From assembly GCF_032452875.1 (NCBI RefSeq), contig NC_083897.1, forward strand, positions 8,724,854 through 8,788,853: a stretch of 64,000 bases of DNA. Direction: 5' to 3'. This document shows positions 48,742 through 59,878 of this stretch, in pieces; positions within the stretch are counted from its first letter, which is position 1, and each line of letters opens with the position of its first letter. A model generated the notes under the pieces. That model was not told where the DNA came from. It saw only the letters and a list, made by a program, of their open reading frames with translations, and did not search any database. Position numbers and translations under genes: made by a program. This DNA comes from Bos javanicus. Its lineage: Eukaryota; Chordata; Mammalia; Artiodactyla; Bovidae.

Positions 48742-48852
48742 GGCGGACTTCTCTGGTGGTCCAGTGGCTAAGACTTCGTGTTCCCAATGCAGGAGGCTCG
48801 AGTTCGATTCCTGGTCAGGGAACTACATTTCACAGGCTGCAACTAAGACTTG
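48742..48852 (+). mobile_element. CHR-type SINE, head fragment
   Basis: 'ggacttctctggtggtccagtggctaagacttcg', 'gagttcgattcctggtcaggg' and 'ctgcaactaagactt'. Confidence 0.8.
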
Positions 48853-49262
48853 TTACCAGTCACCCAGTCTCCCAAGGTAGAAATCATAGTTAGTGGTAAT
48901 TCCTGCCTCCAGCAGCACTTATATAGTAACCATGTCCTGTTTCCTAACCTCGAGCTAAAACACAATCTGTTATAAACTGCGCAGTAGCTTCTTACTGTGT
49001 CAAGAAGAAATGCAAGTTCCTTAGCATGGCGTGCAAACAAAACTCCCTGCGTTCTCATCCCTGCCCATCTCTCCAATTATATCTTCTGGATTCCTAGGTG
49101 CAGCCACACCCAATGACTAGCAATTCGTCAAATGGAATATTTGGTTTCACATTTCTTAGTTTAAATTATTCCTTCTGCCTGGGATATTCTTGGCTCTCAA
49201 ATCCACCTGATAAACATATAATTATCTTTTTAGTGTTCATTCAAGTGTTATGATGTTTCCAA

Positions 49263-49645
49263 AGTCAGAAAAGGGAACCCTCCTACACTGTTGGGGGGAA
49301 TGTAAATTGGCGCAGCCATTATGGAAAACAGTATGAAGAGTCTTTAAAACACTAAAAATAGAGTTGCCATATGATCCAGCAATCCCACTCCTAGGCATAT
49401 ATCCAGAGAAAACTCTAACTTGAAAAGATACATGAACCCCAATGTTCATTGCAGCACTGTTTACAATAGTCAAGATATGGAGGCAACCTAGATGTTCATG
49501 GACAGAAGAATGGATAAAGAAGATGTAGTACATATATACAATGGAATGCTACTCAGCCATAGAAAAGAATAAAATGATACCATTTGTAGCAACATGGATG
49601 GACCTGGGGATTGTCATCCTGAGTGAAGTAAGACACAGATTTGAA
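49263..49645 (+). mobile_element. Older L1 ORF2 C-terminal fragment
   Basis: Encodes diverged versions of the same ORF2 C-terminal blocks as the L1 at 6289: 'tatgatccagcaatcccactcctaggcatata', 'ccaatgttcattgcagcactgtttacaatag', 'atacaatggaatgctactcagcc'. Stops and indels are present. It lies about 300 bp downstream of a TENM1 exon (in gene orientation). Confidence 0.85.
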
Positions 49646-49942
49646 ATAATCTATAGAGAATTGATCATAACAGACTTCAGAATGGATGGAATAACTACAG
49701 GAGAGTGCAAAATGAAGACAGAGGTTCAACTACAGAACTATGACAATGAAAAATGCGATGAAAAGCCCAGTGGTGTGAAAGCCCAGTTGTATATGAAAAC
49801 TCAGTAAAATACAAGCCTAGAAAACATGGGGAAGCCCCTTATGAAGGCATACAGATCTGACTTTAAGAAATATTACCTTAAGGAAAGACCAGTAAGAACT
49901 CAGGAGTGAGAGAAGGGGGTGAAGAATTAGACTCGGATGTAC

Positions 49943-50143
49943 CTGTTGAGCAGTCAGCCCCTGTCCACTTGGGATCGCAGCTGCACGTGCCAGTTTCCAG
50001 CAGAAAAGTCCCGTGTCCTGAGCACTGCTCCTGACATATTGGAAGTGGCGTTTCACAGTTGACTCCTCCCCAACCAGTAGAACAGTGACATTCTCCTTTT
50101 ACACAGATGCCATGGCCAGAACACATGGGGTCTAAGCAGTCCT
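49943..50143 (-). CDS. TENM1: Teneurin-1 internal exon: EGF-like repeats 4 and 5
   Basis: A 201-bp phase 1-1 exon (67 codons) of a large type II membrane adhesion protein of neurons. The acceptor is ccttcag at 50144-50150 and the donor is ACAG|gtacat at 49942. It encodes EGF repeat 4 (DCLDPMCSGHGICVKGECHC, six cysteines) and repeat 5 (CQEQCSGHGTFLLETGTCSC then DPKWTGADC). Repeat 5 has Phe where the third cysteine should be (GTF), leaving five cysteines. In teneurins, repeats 2 and 5 lack a cysteine, and the free partner forms the intersubunit disulfide. TENM1 rather than TENM2-4 is judged from remembered family sequences. The next exon, encoding EGF 6 onward, was not found in 1-49942. Confidence 0.93.
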
Positions 50144-50176
50144 CTGAAGGCCAGAAAAAAAAAAAAAAAGGTGGGG
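50144..50176 (-). promoter_or_regulatory. Unusually long pyrimidine tract at the splice acceptor of the EGF4-5 exon
   Basis: On the minus strand the acceptor is preceded by a C-rich run, then 15 uninterrupted T (50155-50169 as A on the plus strand), then ctggccttcag. This is a strong but length-unstable polypyrimidine tract. Confidence 0.8.
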
Positions 50177-51136
50177 GTGGGGGGAAAGGTTGAAAGTGAA
50201 CAGGTGTGGCCAGGACACCGAGATACATTGATTTTCCGATATTACATTATTTATGCTATTTTCATTAGGCAATAAAATGACTTACGTAAATGCTGTGTTT
50301 GAACCAGAATATTATCAACACTTAAAAACGTGGTAGGCTACCATAAAGGTTGCAATCTAAATGTAGAAGAAGGAAACCACAGATACGTTCTATGAAATTA
50401 AGAGCAGCATGTAGCACTCCCACACAAGTGGGTGGGTGGACCAGAATGAGCCTTCAGTAGGGATTCCTCAGCTTTGCAAAAAAAAAAAAAAAAAAAATCA
50501 AGAATTTTTGGTAAGTCATTCTCTGTCTTCTGAAATTGGAATCATAGCTCCCAGAAATGGCTTTTATTTGATGTGTCTAGAGGAATTTTTATATATATTT
50601 AAGTTTGGATTATTTAAGGTATTGGCTGAGGTGACTGCTGTTTCATGGAATCATATAATATAACTAATTTCTTATAATCTCTCATTTATTCCTAAGAAGC
50701 ACTGAAAATGCAACATTTTAAACACAATTTAAAAATTCTTTGCCTCATGGATTCTCTTTCTACCAGGACACTGTGACATAGTTTTCAATGCTTTAGAATA
50801 TCACAGACTCAATTATATTTGACTCTGATTCTGTGAAGTCTGGAAATTTTTGGACACATTCTAACAAATAATCTAAACTATTTCACAAGTAGATTTCTAT
50901 GCTTGCCTTGGGGAAAATTATTTTGTGCTTTTAACTGAGTGACCACCCCACAGGTAACAGGAAAGTTGATGTCCAAATTCTGATCTTCCCATACAAATAA
51001 GATGAGACCAAAATAAGCTAACCATTATGAGGACGTACGCTTTGAATTACTTTTCTAGCAATGGAAACAGGCTGATACGATCTGCCATCATTTGCAAGAC
51101 TGGCCTAGTTTTAGTGTGTAGCATGTGCCATGGAAT

Positions 51137-51351
51137 GGGCTTCCCAGGTGGCTCAGTGATAAAGAATCTGCCTGCAATGCAGGAGATGTGGGTTCCATCC
51201 CTGGGTCAGGGAAGATCCCCTGGAGGAGAAAATGGCAACCCACTCCAATATTCTTGCCTGGAAAATCCCATGGACAGAGGAGCCTCAAGGGCTACAGTCC
51301 ATAAGGCTGCAAAGAGCTGGACACAACTTAGTGACTAAATAGCAACAACAA
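51137..51351 (+). mobile_element. BOV-tA SINE
   Basis: Complete BOV-tA from 'gcttcccaggtggctcagtgat' to a (CAA)n-like tail. Target-site duplication ATGTGCCATGGAAT (51123-51136) and ATGTGCCTTGGAAT (51352-51365), one mismatch. Confidence 0.92.
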
Positions 51352-51530
51352 ATGTGCCTTGGAATAGAGTTAAGTCTAACTGGGCATTTTATAATTAGTG
51401 TTATTGCCATTATAATTAGCCCATGATCTCAGGGTCATTAGCACAATGCTTTAATACCTGAGCTAATCAGCAAATAAACACCAGAAGGTACATCTAATTT
51501 GATCTATTCGTTATTTGGAGGGAGAGGAAA

Positions 51531-51531
51531 A

Positions 51532-51562
<31 letters not shown>

Positions 51563-51757
51563 CGTGCGCTCAGTCACTTCAGTTGTGTCCGACTCTTTGC
51601 GACCCTATGGACTGTAGCCACTAGGCTCCCCTGTCCGTAGGGATTCTCCAGGTAAGAATACTGGAGTGGGTTGCCATGCCCTCCTCCAGGGAATCTTCCC
51701 AACCCAGGGATCAAACCCAAGTCTCTTATGTCTCCTGCATTGGCAGGCAGGTTCTTT
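51531..51757 (-). mobile_element. BOV-tA SINE with adjoining (TG)n
   Basis: A (TG)n run at 51533-51558, then TGCG steps, then a minus-strand BOV-tA body from 'gctcagtcacttcagttgtgtcc' to 'ggcaggcaggttcttta', where the tRNA head is cut short. Confidence 0.88.
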
Positions 51758-52025
51758 AGTGTTCAATATTATTTCAAAAGGAGGTAATTTTGTTGCATCA
51801 AAATATAACAATTTTAATAAATAAAACAGTATTAACTTAATATAGGTTTATTCTTTTTTTTAGAAGACCACCTTCAATGAGTAGGTAAGTCATACTTAAG
51901 TCAGAGGCACAAAGTCATTTGGCTGCAGGGACCAGGTGGGTTGCATACATGAATGAAGTGGGCTGGATATAAGAAAGCAGGGTGTGCTGGGAATAAGTGT
52001 CCGGTTTAAAGGAAGCTGCTGCCTC

Positions 52026-52252
52026 TGTGTGTGTGTGTCTGTGTGTTGGTTGCTGAGTCATATCTGACTCTTTGTTACCCAATGGACTGTAGAGCCTGCC
52101 TGGTTCATCTGTCCATGGGATTCTCTAGGCAAGAATACTGGAGTGGGTTGCCATTTCCTCCTCCACAGGGGATCTTCCCGACCAAGGGATGGAACCCAGG
52201 TCTCCTGCATTGCAGGTGGATTCTTTATTGCCTGAGCTACTAGGGAAGCCCA
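52026..52252 (-). mobile_element. BOV-tA SINE with adjoining TG run
   Basis: Short TG run at 52026-52046, then a minus-strand BOV-tA ending 'gagctactagggaagccc'. Confidence 0.88.
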
Positions 52253-53798
52253 AGTTGCTGTTAATTGGCTCCAATCATTGCTACCATGTAGGAGTGTGGG
52301 CTGAGGGTCACCAGATATTTTTGTTGCTCAAAAGAGGCCAGAAATAGAGATTTTTATATGATACTTCTCTATTTAAAATTTTGCAAAATACACCACATTA
52401 AACAACAATGAAAACACCACCACCACCACTTAGTGAAACGAAATCCACCCATGCGCCCATTCAGGCTGTGAGTTCCTGTTTGTGAAATCTGACTTAAAAC
52501 ATTTTTTATTAAAAAAAATTGTATTTGGAAAGTTTCTACCTTTAAACGTGGTACTCCTTGCTATCTTGGTTAGTCTATGAATTTTCTTTGTGGCCTAGAA
52601 GGCAAACTGTAGCCAAGTCCTTTTTCAACTATTTACAAAATTGAAATTAGGACGGTCTAACTTAGGTTAAACGTTTTTTAGGGCAGATTGTAGATGTTGT
52701 AATAGACACCATTTTTTGGGGGGGTGAAAACATGTGTGTATCTATATAGCATCTGAATGTATAGCTTAAATATCATGACTGCTGATGGATCCCCATAAAA
52801 ACAGCTTCTAAAAGTAAGTCAGGAACTTTACTGCCTGTCAAGTCCCAATGACATTCATATTGGAACAGATACAATCTTCACACCAAAATTCTACTATGGC
52901 TAATGGAAGGTGGAAAGCTAAACTCTTGTTTGCTCATGGAGCAGAATGAGATTAAACCCTTTAAAATGCTGTGTAATAGTCTTAATGAGCCATCTTTAAA
53001 AAGCAATTATAGTGCATTTTCAGCAATCTATTTCCTGAACAACAGTTGTGATGAGACCATCTCCCATGGTAATGGTTTAATATTATTTCTGAAATCAGTC
53101 TTATTTGAGGAATGTGGCATGAAAAAGGTCTGATTACTAGCAAACTTATTTTCCAATGTGTCTTCTTTAAATGATAAAACTACTGCTGTTTCAAAGTATG
53201 GTTTTTAAATGATAAAATTATTGTGCATGTATGTGTAATGCTCCTTTGGGGTGAATTTTAATATAAAGGCATTGTCTTGAAACTCATTAGTGGTAAGTCT
53301 ACTTCCTTAGGCAGGGAGGTCAAGTTTCAGCATGAGGTATATAAAAATAAATAATATAAAGCAATAATAATAATGGTAATTACAAATCACTCCCAAAGAA
53401 AACGTTTATGAAATGGTTCCAAATGTGCACAATAATATTATTTTTATTATGTGCTTTAGAGAAAGATGTAGCCTAGTGCACTCTATAATAATGAAAGCAT
53501 ATAAATTAACACCTAAAATAATCATGATGGAAATTTTCATCATAAAACAGTGTTAAAATGAGGGGGGCGTATGGCATTTTCCACTACTGCTCTGTAAGGG
53601 TCAGAGGTATGGCCTCATGTTATTATTAGAGGCTGTCAGAAGAGACATGAACTCCCATTGCTCCATGTACTAAGTAGACATGTTGTGCATTTATGGTTTG
53701 CAAAGACCACTTATGTCTCTTCTAGAAACACAGAATGACACCTTGGACCATTCAGTGAGCGAAAAGCCTGAAGCAATATATTAACACAGGGCTCTGAC

Positions 53799-53993
53799 CT
53801 TCCTCGCATATTTCTCCTTTGTATCCTGGCACACAGATGCAAACTCCCATGATGCAGGTGCCGTGGCCAAAGCACGTTGGATCAATGCATTGCTCTTCTG
53901 GAACGTCGCACTCTGGCCCCTTCCAGCCATTTCGGCAGACACAGTGTCCTTTTTCATATTCTCCATTCCCACCACACAGCACAGGGCACGAAT
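53799..53993 (-). CDS. TENM1: Teneurin-1 internal exon: EGF-like repeats 2 and 3
   Basis: A 195-bp phase 1-1 exon (65 codons). The acceptor is ccttcag at 53994-54000, and the donor GAAG|gtcaga at 53798 is a weaker-than-usual match. The first codon is completed by the G of the previous exon. Repeat 2 (CPVLCGGNGEYEKGHCVC then RNGWKGPEC) has Tyr in place of the third cysteine (GEY), giving five cysteines. Repeat 3 (CIDPTCFGHGTCIMGVCIC then VPGYKGEIC) has all six. The odd cysteine of repeat 2 is the known dimerisation cysteine in teneurins. The last base plus AG of the next exon makes a Glu codon, so the frame passes smoothly into repeat 4. Confidence 0.94.
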
Positions 53994-54991
53994 CTGAAGG
54001 TTGGCAAATGAACTTGTAATGTTCTCATAATGCTTGTAAAATCTCCAAAGAGTAATTCTCTATCGATTCTCATATAATATTTCTGGCAAAAAAATTCTAC
54101 TATTTCTGGCTTAGCCTTTATTAAATCGGCACATGTTCATGATTACAAACAGAATTTTCCTCTTATGGGATTGGGGGAAAGATAAATTATAAAAACACCC
54201 TGAGTGAAGAAATTATTTCAAGCACTTGCTTTTGATACTCTTAAACAACTATCATCATCACCATCATCATTATTATAAGTTAGGATTTTTCTCTCTTTTG
54301 GGGTTTCTTCCTCAGGCAGATAAAATTCATAGAACTAGGAGGGAGGTATTCCTATTATAGAGTGTTATCTTTCAAAAGTTGGGCATTTAGAGATTGGTAC
54401 TGGACAGATGTCTGTGCCTATTCCAGCTGTGCAGACCTTCATTGGAACATTCACTCTGCTCTGTTATTCTTTGTCTTCTTATTAAAAAAAATATGGACCT
54501 CCCTGAGGGCAGGGCCTATATCTCGTCTTATTCATTTTTTTCCATACCAGCCATAACCTCTGCTTCTACCCCCTACCCTCCTTAAGATCTATTGGAGAAC
54601 TGGGAATCTAGCAAGTGCTATTGAATTCTCTGCTGAATAGAATTTAATCTAAAGAAACTGAGTGGCTGAGAAACCTGAGATGAAAGCATTAGCAGACTGA
54701 GAACTTTAAGAACACATTGTGAACAAGCAGAAAGCATCTCTAAAGTATTGATAATAACTGTAAGCCTGTGGGGAAAACCCAGCATGATTTACCCACAGCT
54801 TTTCAAGAATTAAACTATGGGCAAGTCTGGTTTAGTAAAGTTTGAAACTTTAACTTCTGCCTTCCCAGTCTTTGCTTTATAAGCTACTCAGCTAGCTGGT
54901 GACTGTCCACCTCTTCCACTTTACCCTAGTTTGTATAAGTGGTTACCCAAAGTTCCTCCATTATAAATGAGTTTATGAAGGGAATAGAAGT

Positions 54992-55072
54992 ACTGAGTTG
55001 GCCAAAAGGTTTGCTTGAGCTTTTCCGTAAGATGCTATGGAAAAACCTGAATTAACTTTTTGGCCAATCCAA
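54992..55072. mobile_element. Mariner-type MITE
   Basis: Inverted ends TGAGTTGGCCAAAAGG and TTTTTGGCCAATCCAA, with inner arms around 'gcttttccgtaagatgctatggaaaaacc'. Same family as the element at 149-236. Confidence 0.75.
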
Positions 55073-55129
55073 TATCATGGAGTAGTTGGTTTCAGAGGAT
55101 CCAGGTATCTCAGTGGTTAGATAACCTTA

Positions 55130-55275
55130 GTTAAGTGATTTGACTTCTCTGATGTTATTTCTTTGCCCATTAAGCCAGGATAATAGATCTATAGCATAGG
55201 ATTATTATACAATATATGAATTAAAAGTACCACAAAGTGTTTAGAATGGTGCCTGGCAGAGCAAGTGCTCAACTT
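55130..55275 (+). mobile_element. MIR SINE
   Basis: 'gttaagtgatttgacttctctgatg' followed by 'tttagaatggtgcctggcagagcaagtgctcaa' matches the MIR 3' region. Confidence 0.6.
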
Positions 55276-55409
55276 CCGGTAGAGACCATCGCGGATGTTG
55301 CTACTGCTACTCTCACTCCTATCCCTCCTCCTTTTCCTATTGTTACTAATTCTAAGTTCTCAAATGACATCAAGTTCCCTAACCAATCGGTATAACAGGG
55401 CAACCTTAC

Positions 55410-55511
55410 CTCTAGCGCAGTCAGGTCCAAGGAATCCTGGGAAGCAGTGACAATGGCCAGAGATACATTCTCCATTTCCATTGCAATTTGTCGAACAGTC
55501 ATCCATTATTT
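55410..55511 (-). CDS. TENM1: Teneurin-1 internal exon: EGF-like repeat 1
   Basis: A 102-bp phase 1-1 exon (34 codons). The acceptor is ttaatag at 55512-55518 and the donor AGAG|gtaagg at 55409. It begins IMDDCSTNCNGNGECISG after a split Glu codon and ends PGFLGPDCAR with a split Asp codon completed by the next exon. The EGF-like repeat has six cysteines in the usual C-x3-C-x5-C-x4-C-x-C-x8-C spacing. It is the first of eight EGF repeats in the teneurin ectodomain (family knowledge). The acceptor lacks a strong pyrimidine tract next to the AG, although a T/C-rich run sits about 15 bp upstream. Confidence 0.94.
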
Positions 55512-56689
55512 CTATTAATAGAGAGAAAAAGAAGAACAAAAAAAAGAACAAAGCTATAGGCTGTACAGTCTTTATTTTTTACTAAATTGCGAAAACCCTG
55601 GGCCTATAACAATCTTTGCACTCTGCCATCTACAAAGCACTTACTGTCTAAAGTCAGATGCCAAAGATTTCTGTAAGAGGTCACAGTACCAAATTATTTA
55701 AAGCACCCTGGATTTGCTGAATTGGCTATTCAAGAGTGGTATTAAAAACCAACCTCACCTCTAAAATGCATCAAGGGTCTAGATGAGCTGAATTCTTAAA
55801 AGACATTCATGATAAAACTAAAAATGTACTAGGATTATAGGTCATTTCTCAAAAGCAAAAAGGGCTTTAAAATATAACCCAGAAAATGAAGTCTATTGTT
55901 TATTTTTTAAATTTAGGTGGTAGCAAAGAAAAATGTCTTCTCTAGCACCTTAAAATGTTTAATCTACTATCTTGACAGCTTAAATATGATAATCAGTATT
56001 TTATTTTCACTAATAAGTGACAATGGAAAGCTTTTAAAGTAAGTGTTCATATTAAACTCACCACCATGAAAAGCATTAGAACCTAAGCATTTTGTTGAGA
56101 AATGCTTTCTTGGCTGTAAATGCCTATCAGTTCTTTGCCACTAATTTCCCTTCAATCTATTCTTAGAGAAGAATAGGTTTCAGGGGGAATTGAGAAGGCT
56201 TTGAAGGTGCCCGTACATAGTTCTGGTAACATAGTATCTTCAATACAACAGAACTTTGACCAATCTTGTGCTAAGTAACTTAATTGAAGAGTTATAAAGT
56301 TTTATGAAAATCAATCTCTGACAATGATATTGAAAACTGTTTTTAGTTTAAAATTTTATTTGAGTGTAACAGCATCAAATTCCAAGTCCACGGCCTATTA
56401 TGATTATGTATACTTTACTCCTGCAGTTTAAAAAAATTCCACCTTTTCATGACTTTTTTCCATATGTTTTCTATAACTTAGCACTCCTGGATTCTGACTT
56501 TTATGTTCTGGCCCATTACACTCATACTTCTCGTAGGTACCAGTTTTTTCTTTTCAATCCAAATCATCTACTTCATCTAGTTATACTTGGATAAGCTATT
56601 TCCAATCAGAAGGAAATATTCTAGTTAAATAGTCTTGGTGTCTTCCACTGAACTCTGAGAATTTACAATTAGAGTTGAGAAATAGCAGT

Positions 56690-57115
56690 TCTTCAATTGT
56701 GGCCTTTTGACCACCTACATCAGGAGGATCACCTGAAGTACTTAAAATGCAGATACCCGAGCTTCACACCAGATTTATTGAATCTATCTCTGAGGATATT
56801 AGTCATGCTCGGTTGCTCAGTGGTGTCCAACTCTGCAGCCCCAACAACTGTAGCCCGCCAGGCTCCTCTGCTCATGAAATTTTCCAGGCAAGAACACTAG
56901 AGTGGGTTGCCATTTTTTACTCCAGGGGATCTTCCTGACCCAGGGATCGAAAGTGCATCTCTTGTGTCTCCTGCATTGGCAGGAGGATTCTTTACCTCTA
57001 GCACCACTTGGGAAGCCCCCATCTCTGAGGATGCAGCCCAGTAATCTACATTCTAACAAATACCTCAAGTGACCCTGCAGGTGAAGACTGAATTAAAGAA
57101 TTGAGAACCAGTGCT
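56690..57115 (+). mobile_element. MER5-like hAT remnant, split by a BOV-tA
   Basis: Left part 'ttttgaccacctacatcaggaggatcacctgaag', 'taaaatgcagatacccgagcttcacacc'. Right part (57033-57115) 'agtaatctacattctaacaa' and 'gagaaccagtgctt'. Confidence 0.6.
56798..57020 (-). mobile_element. BOV-tA SINE
   Basis: Minus-strand BOV-tA with a perfect 12-bp target-site duplication ATCTCTGAGGAT at 56786-56797 and 57021-57032. Confidence 0.94.
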
Positions 57116-58244
57116 TCAAAGAGCAAACTTCCATGGTTAGAGGAATTCTAATCTAGACTTGGAATTCTGCCTTGGGCAGAAGAAAAGCGAGAGGGGATCC
57201 TTAGGAAGCTGAGAATGAATCCAGTGGCCATGTGGATGGCTATCCTATCTACAGTGGAGATCATTCTTGTGACATCCATATGAACACATCAGATTCCTTT
57301 TTGCAAGTTTACAATGGTCTGTTCTCTGATCTCTGTGCTAGAAAACTGAAGTGGATAAGAACTGACACATGGCATTTGCTGAAAACTGGGCTGGCAGGAA
57401 CGTAACATTTGACAATGAGCTAACCACTTTTTAACTCATTAAAACATTAGTAATTTTCAGAAAATCATTCCTTTATTTAAAAGATCATTACAAAAAGGCA
57501 CAAAGAGTCTAATTTCTTTTCATTCAGAGATGGAACAATTATTATCTCTTTTCTTGTTTTGCTTTCTTATACCAAAAAGAAGTGGCCATTCTTAAATCTA
57601 CATTTGGATTTTCCCTGCCCTGCATGGTTAATAGGAGGATATAGAGGAAAATTTCAAAGGTAAATATACTTGAATTTAATTTCATACCAGGTCCTATTGA
57701 CAGCTTCATGGAAGCAGCCTTGTGGGAATGTAGCTACTGGAGAGAGAAAATGTTTAATAAAATTTGCTATCAAAATAAATAAAAATCCCTCTGTCTTACT
57801 GACTATCTAAGAATTGTCCCGAGGCCCATAATGCTGCACAGAGCTTAACACCTGCAATGCAAATGAGAAGAGAAGGCAATGGAGGAGGTTTTGGAAGCTG
57901 CCACCTCCACTGGTATCAAAGAGACATTGGGATAGCCTGGGGACTCCAGAAGAGGATGGCTACAGCAGAAACACATAAATAGATAGTGATAAAAAAGAAT
58001 GTGCTTTTCTATTTATAATGGCCTCCAGGAAGTTTGTCTTCCATCTTTTAAATCTTACTCCAGAATTACTTCCTAGACACCAGTTCATTAGAGTTGAGAA
58101 TTATTTTCAAGTTCTATGATTAAAACCCTGTTCTTATGCTAGAGCTTTTGGATCTGCATCTGCGCTGATGATGGGTTTTGCTTCTGGCAGATTTTCTCAT
58201 GGGAGAAACCAAACCTAATGAATAATCCTATGGAATGAGCATGT

Positions 58245-58590
58245 TCTAAAGAGCAGGGGTTTGGAATCAGAGATATTGAGTGTCTCCCATATCAATTTTG
58301 CCACTTGCTGGCTGTGAGACTTCTTTATTCATCCCAAGTCTCTGATTTCTTATTTGTAATATAAGTACCACTATACCTATGCTGGAGAAGGCAATGGCAA
58401 CCCACTCCAGTACTCTCGCCTGGAGAATCCCAGGAATGGGGAAGCCTGGTGGGCTGCCGTCTATGGGGTTGCAGAGTCAGACGCGACTGAAGCAACTTAG
58501 CAGCAGCAGCAGCATACCTATGCTAGGCTTGTGATGAGAATCAAACAAGATAACTGAATGTAGAGTGCTTGGGGCAGAATGGCACTCCAT
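58245..58590 (+). mobile_element. MIR SINE, split by a Bov-A monomer
   Basis: Left part 'ggtttggaatcagagatattgag', 'ttgccacttgctggctgtgagac', 'aagtctctgatttcttatttgt'. Right part resumes after 58524: 'ggcttgtgatgagaatcaaacaagataa'. Confidence 0.75.
58384..58513 (+). mobile_element. Bov-A SINE monomer
   Basis: One monomer with an (AGC)n tail. Perfect 11-bp target-site duplication ATACCTATGCT at 58373-58383 and 58514-58524. Confidence 0.93.
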
Positions 58591-58762
58591 TAATGGTATA
58601 CATTATGTTATTGAGCTGGTTGGTGAAGACTTTGGCTTATTCATAACTTTGTCTATGAAACTAGAAAATAACATATAGTAATACAGGCTAGTTGCTCGCC
58701 TATATTAGTCACTTAATACATGGTTATCATGCTGTTTTGATCCCTATGAGCAGACCAAATAT

Positions 58763-59028
58763 GCTGCTAAGTCGCTTCAGTCGTGCCCGACTCTGTGCGA
58801 CCCCATAGACAGCAGCCCACCAGGCTCCCCCATCCCTGGGATTCTCCAGTCAAGAACACTGGAGTGGGTTGCCATTTCCTTCTCCAATGCATTAAAGTGA
58901 AAAGTAAAAGTGAAGTCGCTCAGTCATGTCCGACTCTTAGCGACCCCATGGACTGCAGCCCACCAGGCTCCTCCCTCCATGGGATTTTCCAGGCAAGAGT
59001 ACTGGAGTGGGGTGCCATTGCCTTCTCC
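58763..59028 (-). mobile_element. Bov-A2 SINE
   Basis: Complete minus-strand dimer. Perfect 11-bp target-site duplication AGACCAAATAT at 58752-58762 and 59029-59039. Confidence 0.94.
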
Positions 59029-59840
59029 AGACCAAATATAGTTAAGATCAATCCAACTGATTATAATATTACCACATAATAGACAAAGGAACAAATATAT
59101 TATCCTCTTTTAACGATTACAAAAAACATAAAAATAATGGGGAGAATTTAGAGTAAATAATTTATATACCTTTGACATTTTGGCAAATTTACTTGAATTC
59201 TCTTTAAGTGAAATTGTAGGAGAAATAAGAAACAGACTTGTGTAAGGAAGAAGCAAATATGTTGTTGCATGTGAAACTAAGAGCTTAATCTCTGGATAAT
59301 AGGAAATTATATCTCAAAGGTTAGGTTCTTTGGGAAAGGAATTAAGGGACATGAAAAAAACTCCAAGCGTGTTTCTGGGTCTATTGATTTTTGAAAGGTT
59401 AATAGCTTGGTTAGTGTTTTAACTTGAACTTAGGGGTAAGGATAACAGGAAGAGAGAAAATCCTCTTCACAAATATTTTAAGTCTTCTAATTGCTCTGAT
59501 TTCTTAGGAGAAACTCAATCTCTCATATCTGATTAGTTTGCATTATCAAAACTGAGTCTTGGTGGACAAATATCATGAAAGATGCAATTGTTGAATTTGC
59601 CCCCACTGAATCTCTGAGAAGCAAAACAGTGTCATGACTTAAAATATATATATATATATATTTCTAATTTAACAAACATTTTGTCTTTTGAAGATGTAAG
59701 ATCAGTGGAGCTTTTCTCTAAGTGAAAAAATCATTGGTGCATTTTTATTGCCTTTTTGATTACTTTAGAGGCAAGTTTTTGATAATCTGTGGCTAGAATA
59801 CCATTTTATACTGACAAAAGGTCTTCAGCATCAAGTAAAA

Positions 59841-59878
59841 ATAGAATATAATTGTTATAAAGAATATAATTGTTATAA
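59841..59878. repeat. Tandem duplication of an 18-bp unit
   Basis: 'agaatataattgttataa' occurs twice in a row. Confidence 0.9.

Larger units (their letters stand above)
50144..53798 (-). other. TENM1 intron (3,655 bp)
   Basis: Lies between the EGF2-3 and EGF4-5 exons. It holds a poly-A run (50480-50498), a BOV-tA (51137-51351), two TG-adjacent BOV-tA copies (51571-51757 and 52045-52251) and unique sequence at 50177-51122 and 52252-53798. The donor is AAG|gtcaga and the acceptor ccttcag. Confidence 0.85.
53994..55409 (-). other. TENM1 intron (1,416 bp)
   Basis: Contains a mariner MITE (54992-55072) and a MIR (55130-55275), with an (ATC)n run at 54250-54274. The donor is GAG|gtaagg. Confidence 0.85.

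Noticed and set aside
49237..49533. 98-codon frame on the minus strand near the EGF4-5 exon
   Set aside because: Antisense of an old L1 ORF2 fragment. No EGF cysteine pattern, so it is not the next TENM1 exon.
53819..54019. Plus-strand 66-codon frame over an exon
   Set aside because: Antisense of the TENM1 EGF2-3 exon. The splice signals and cysteine pattern are on the minus strand.
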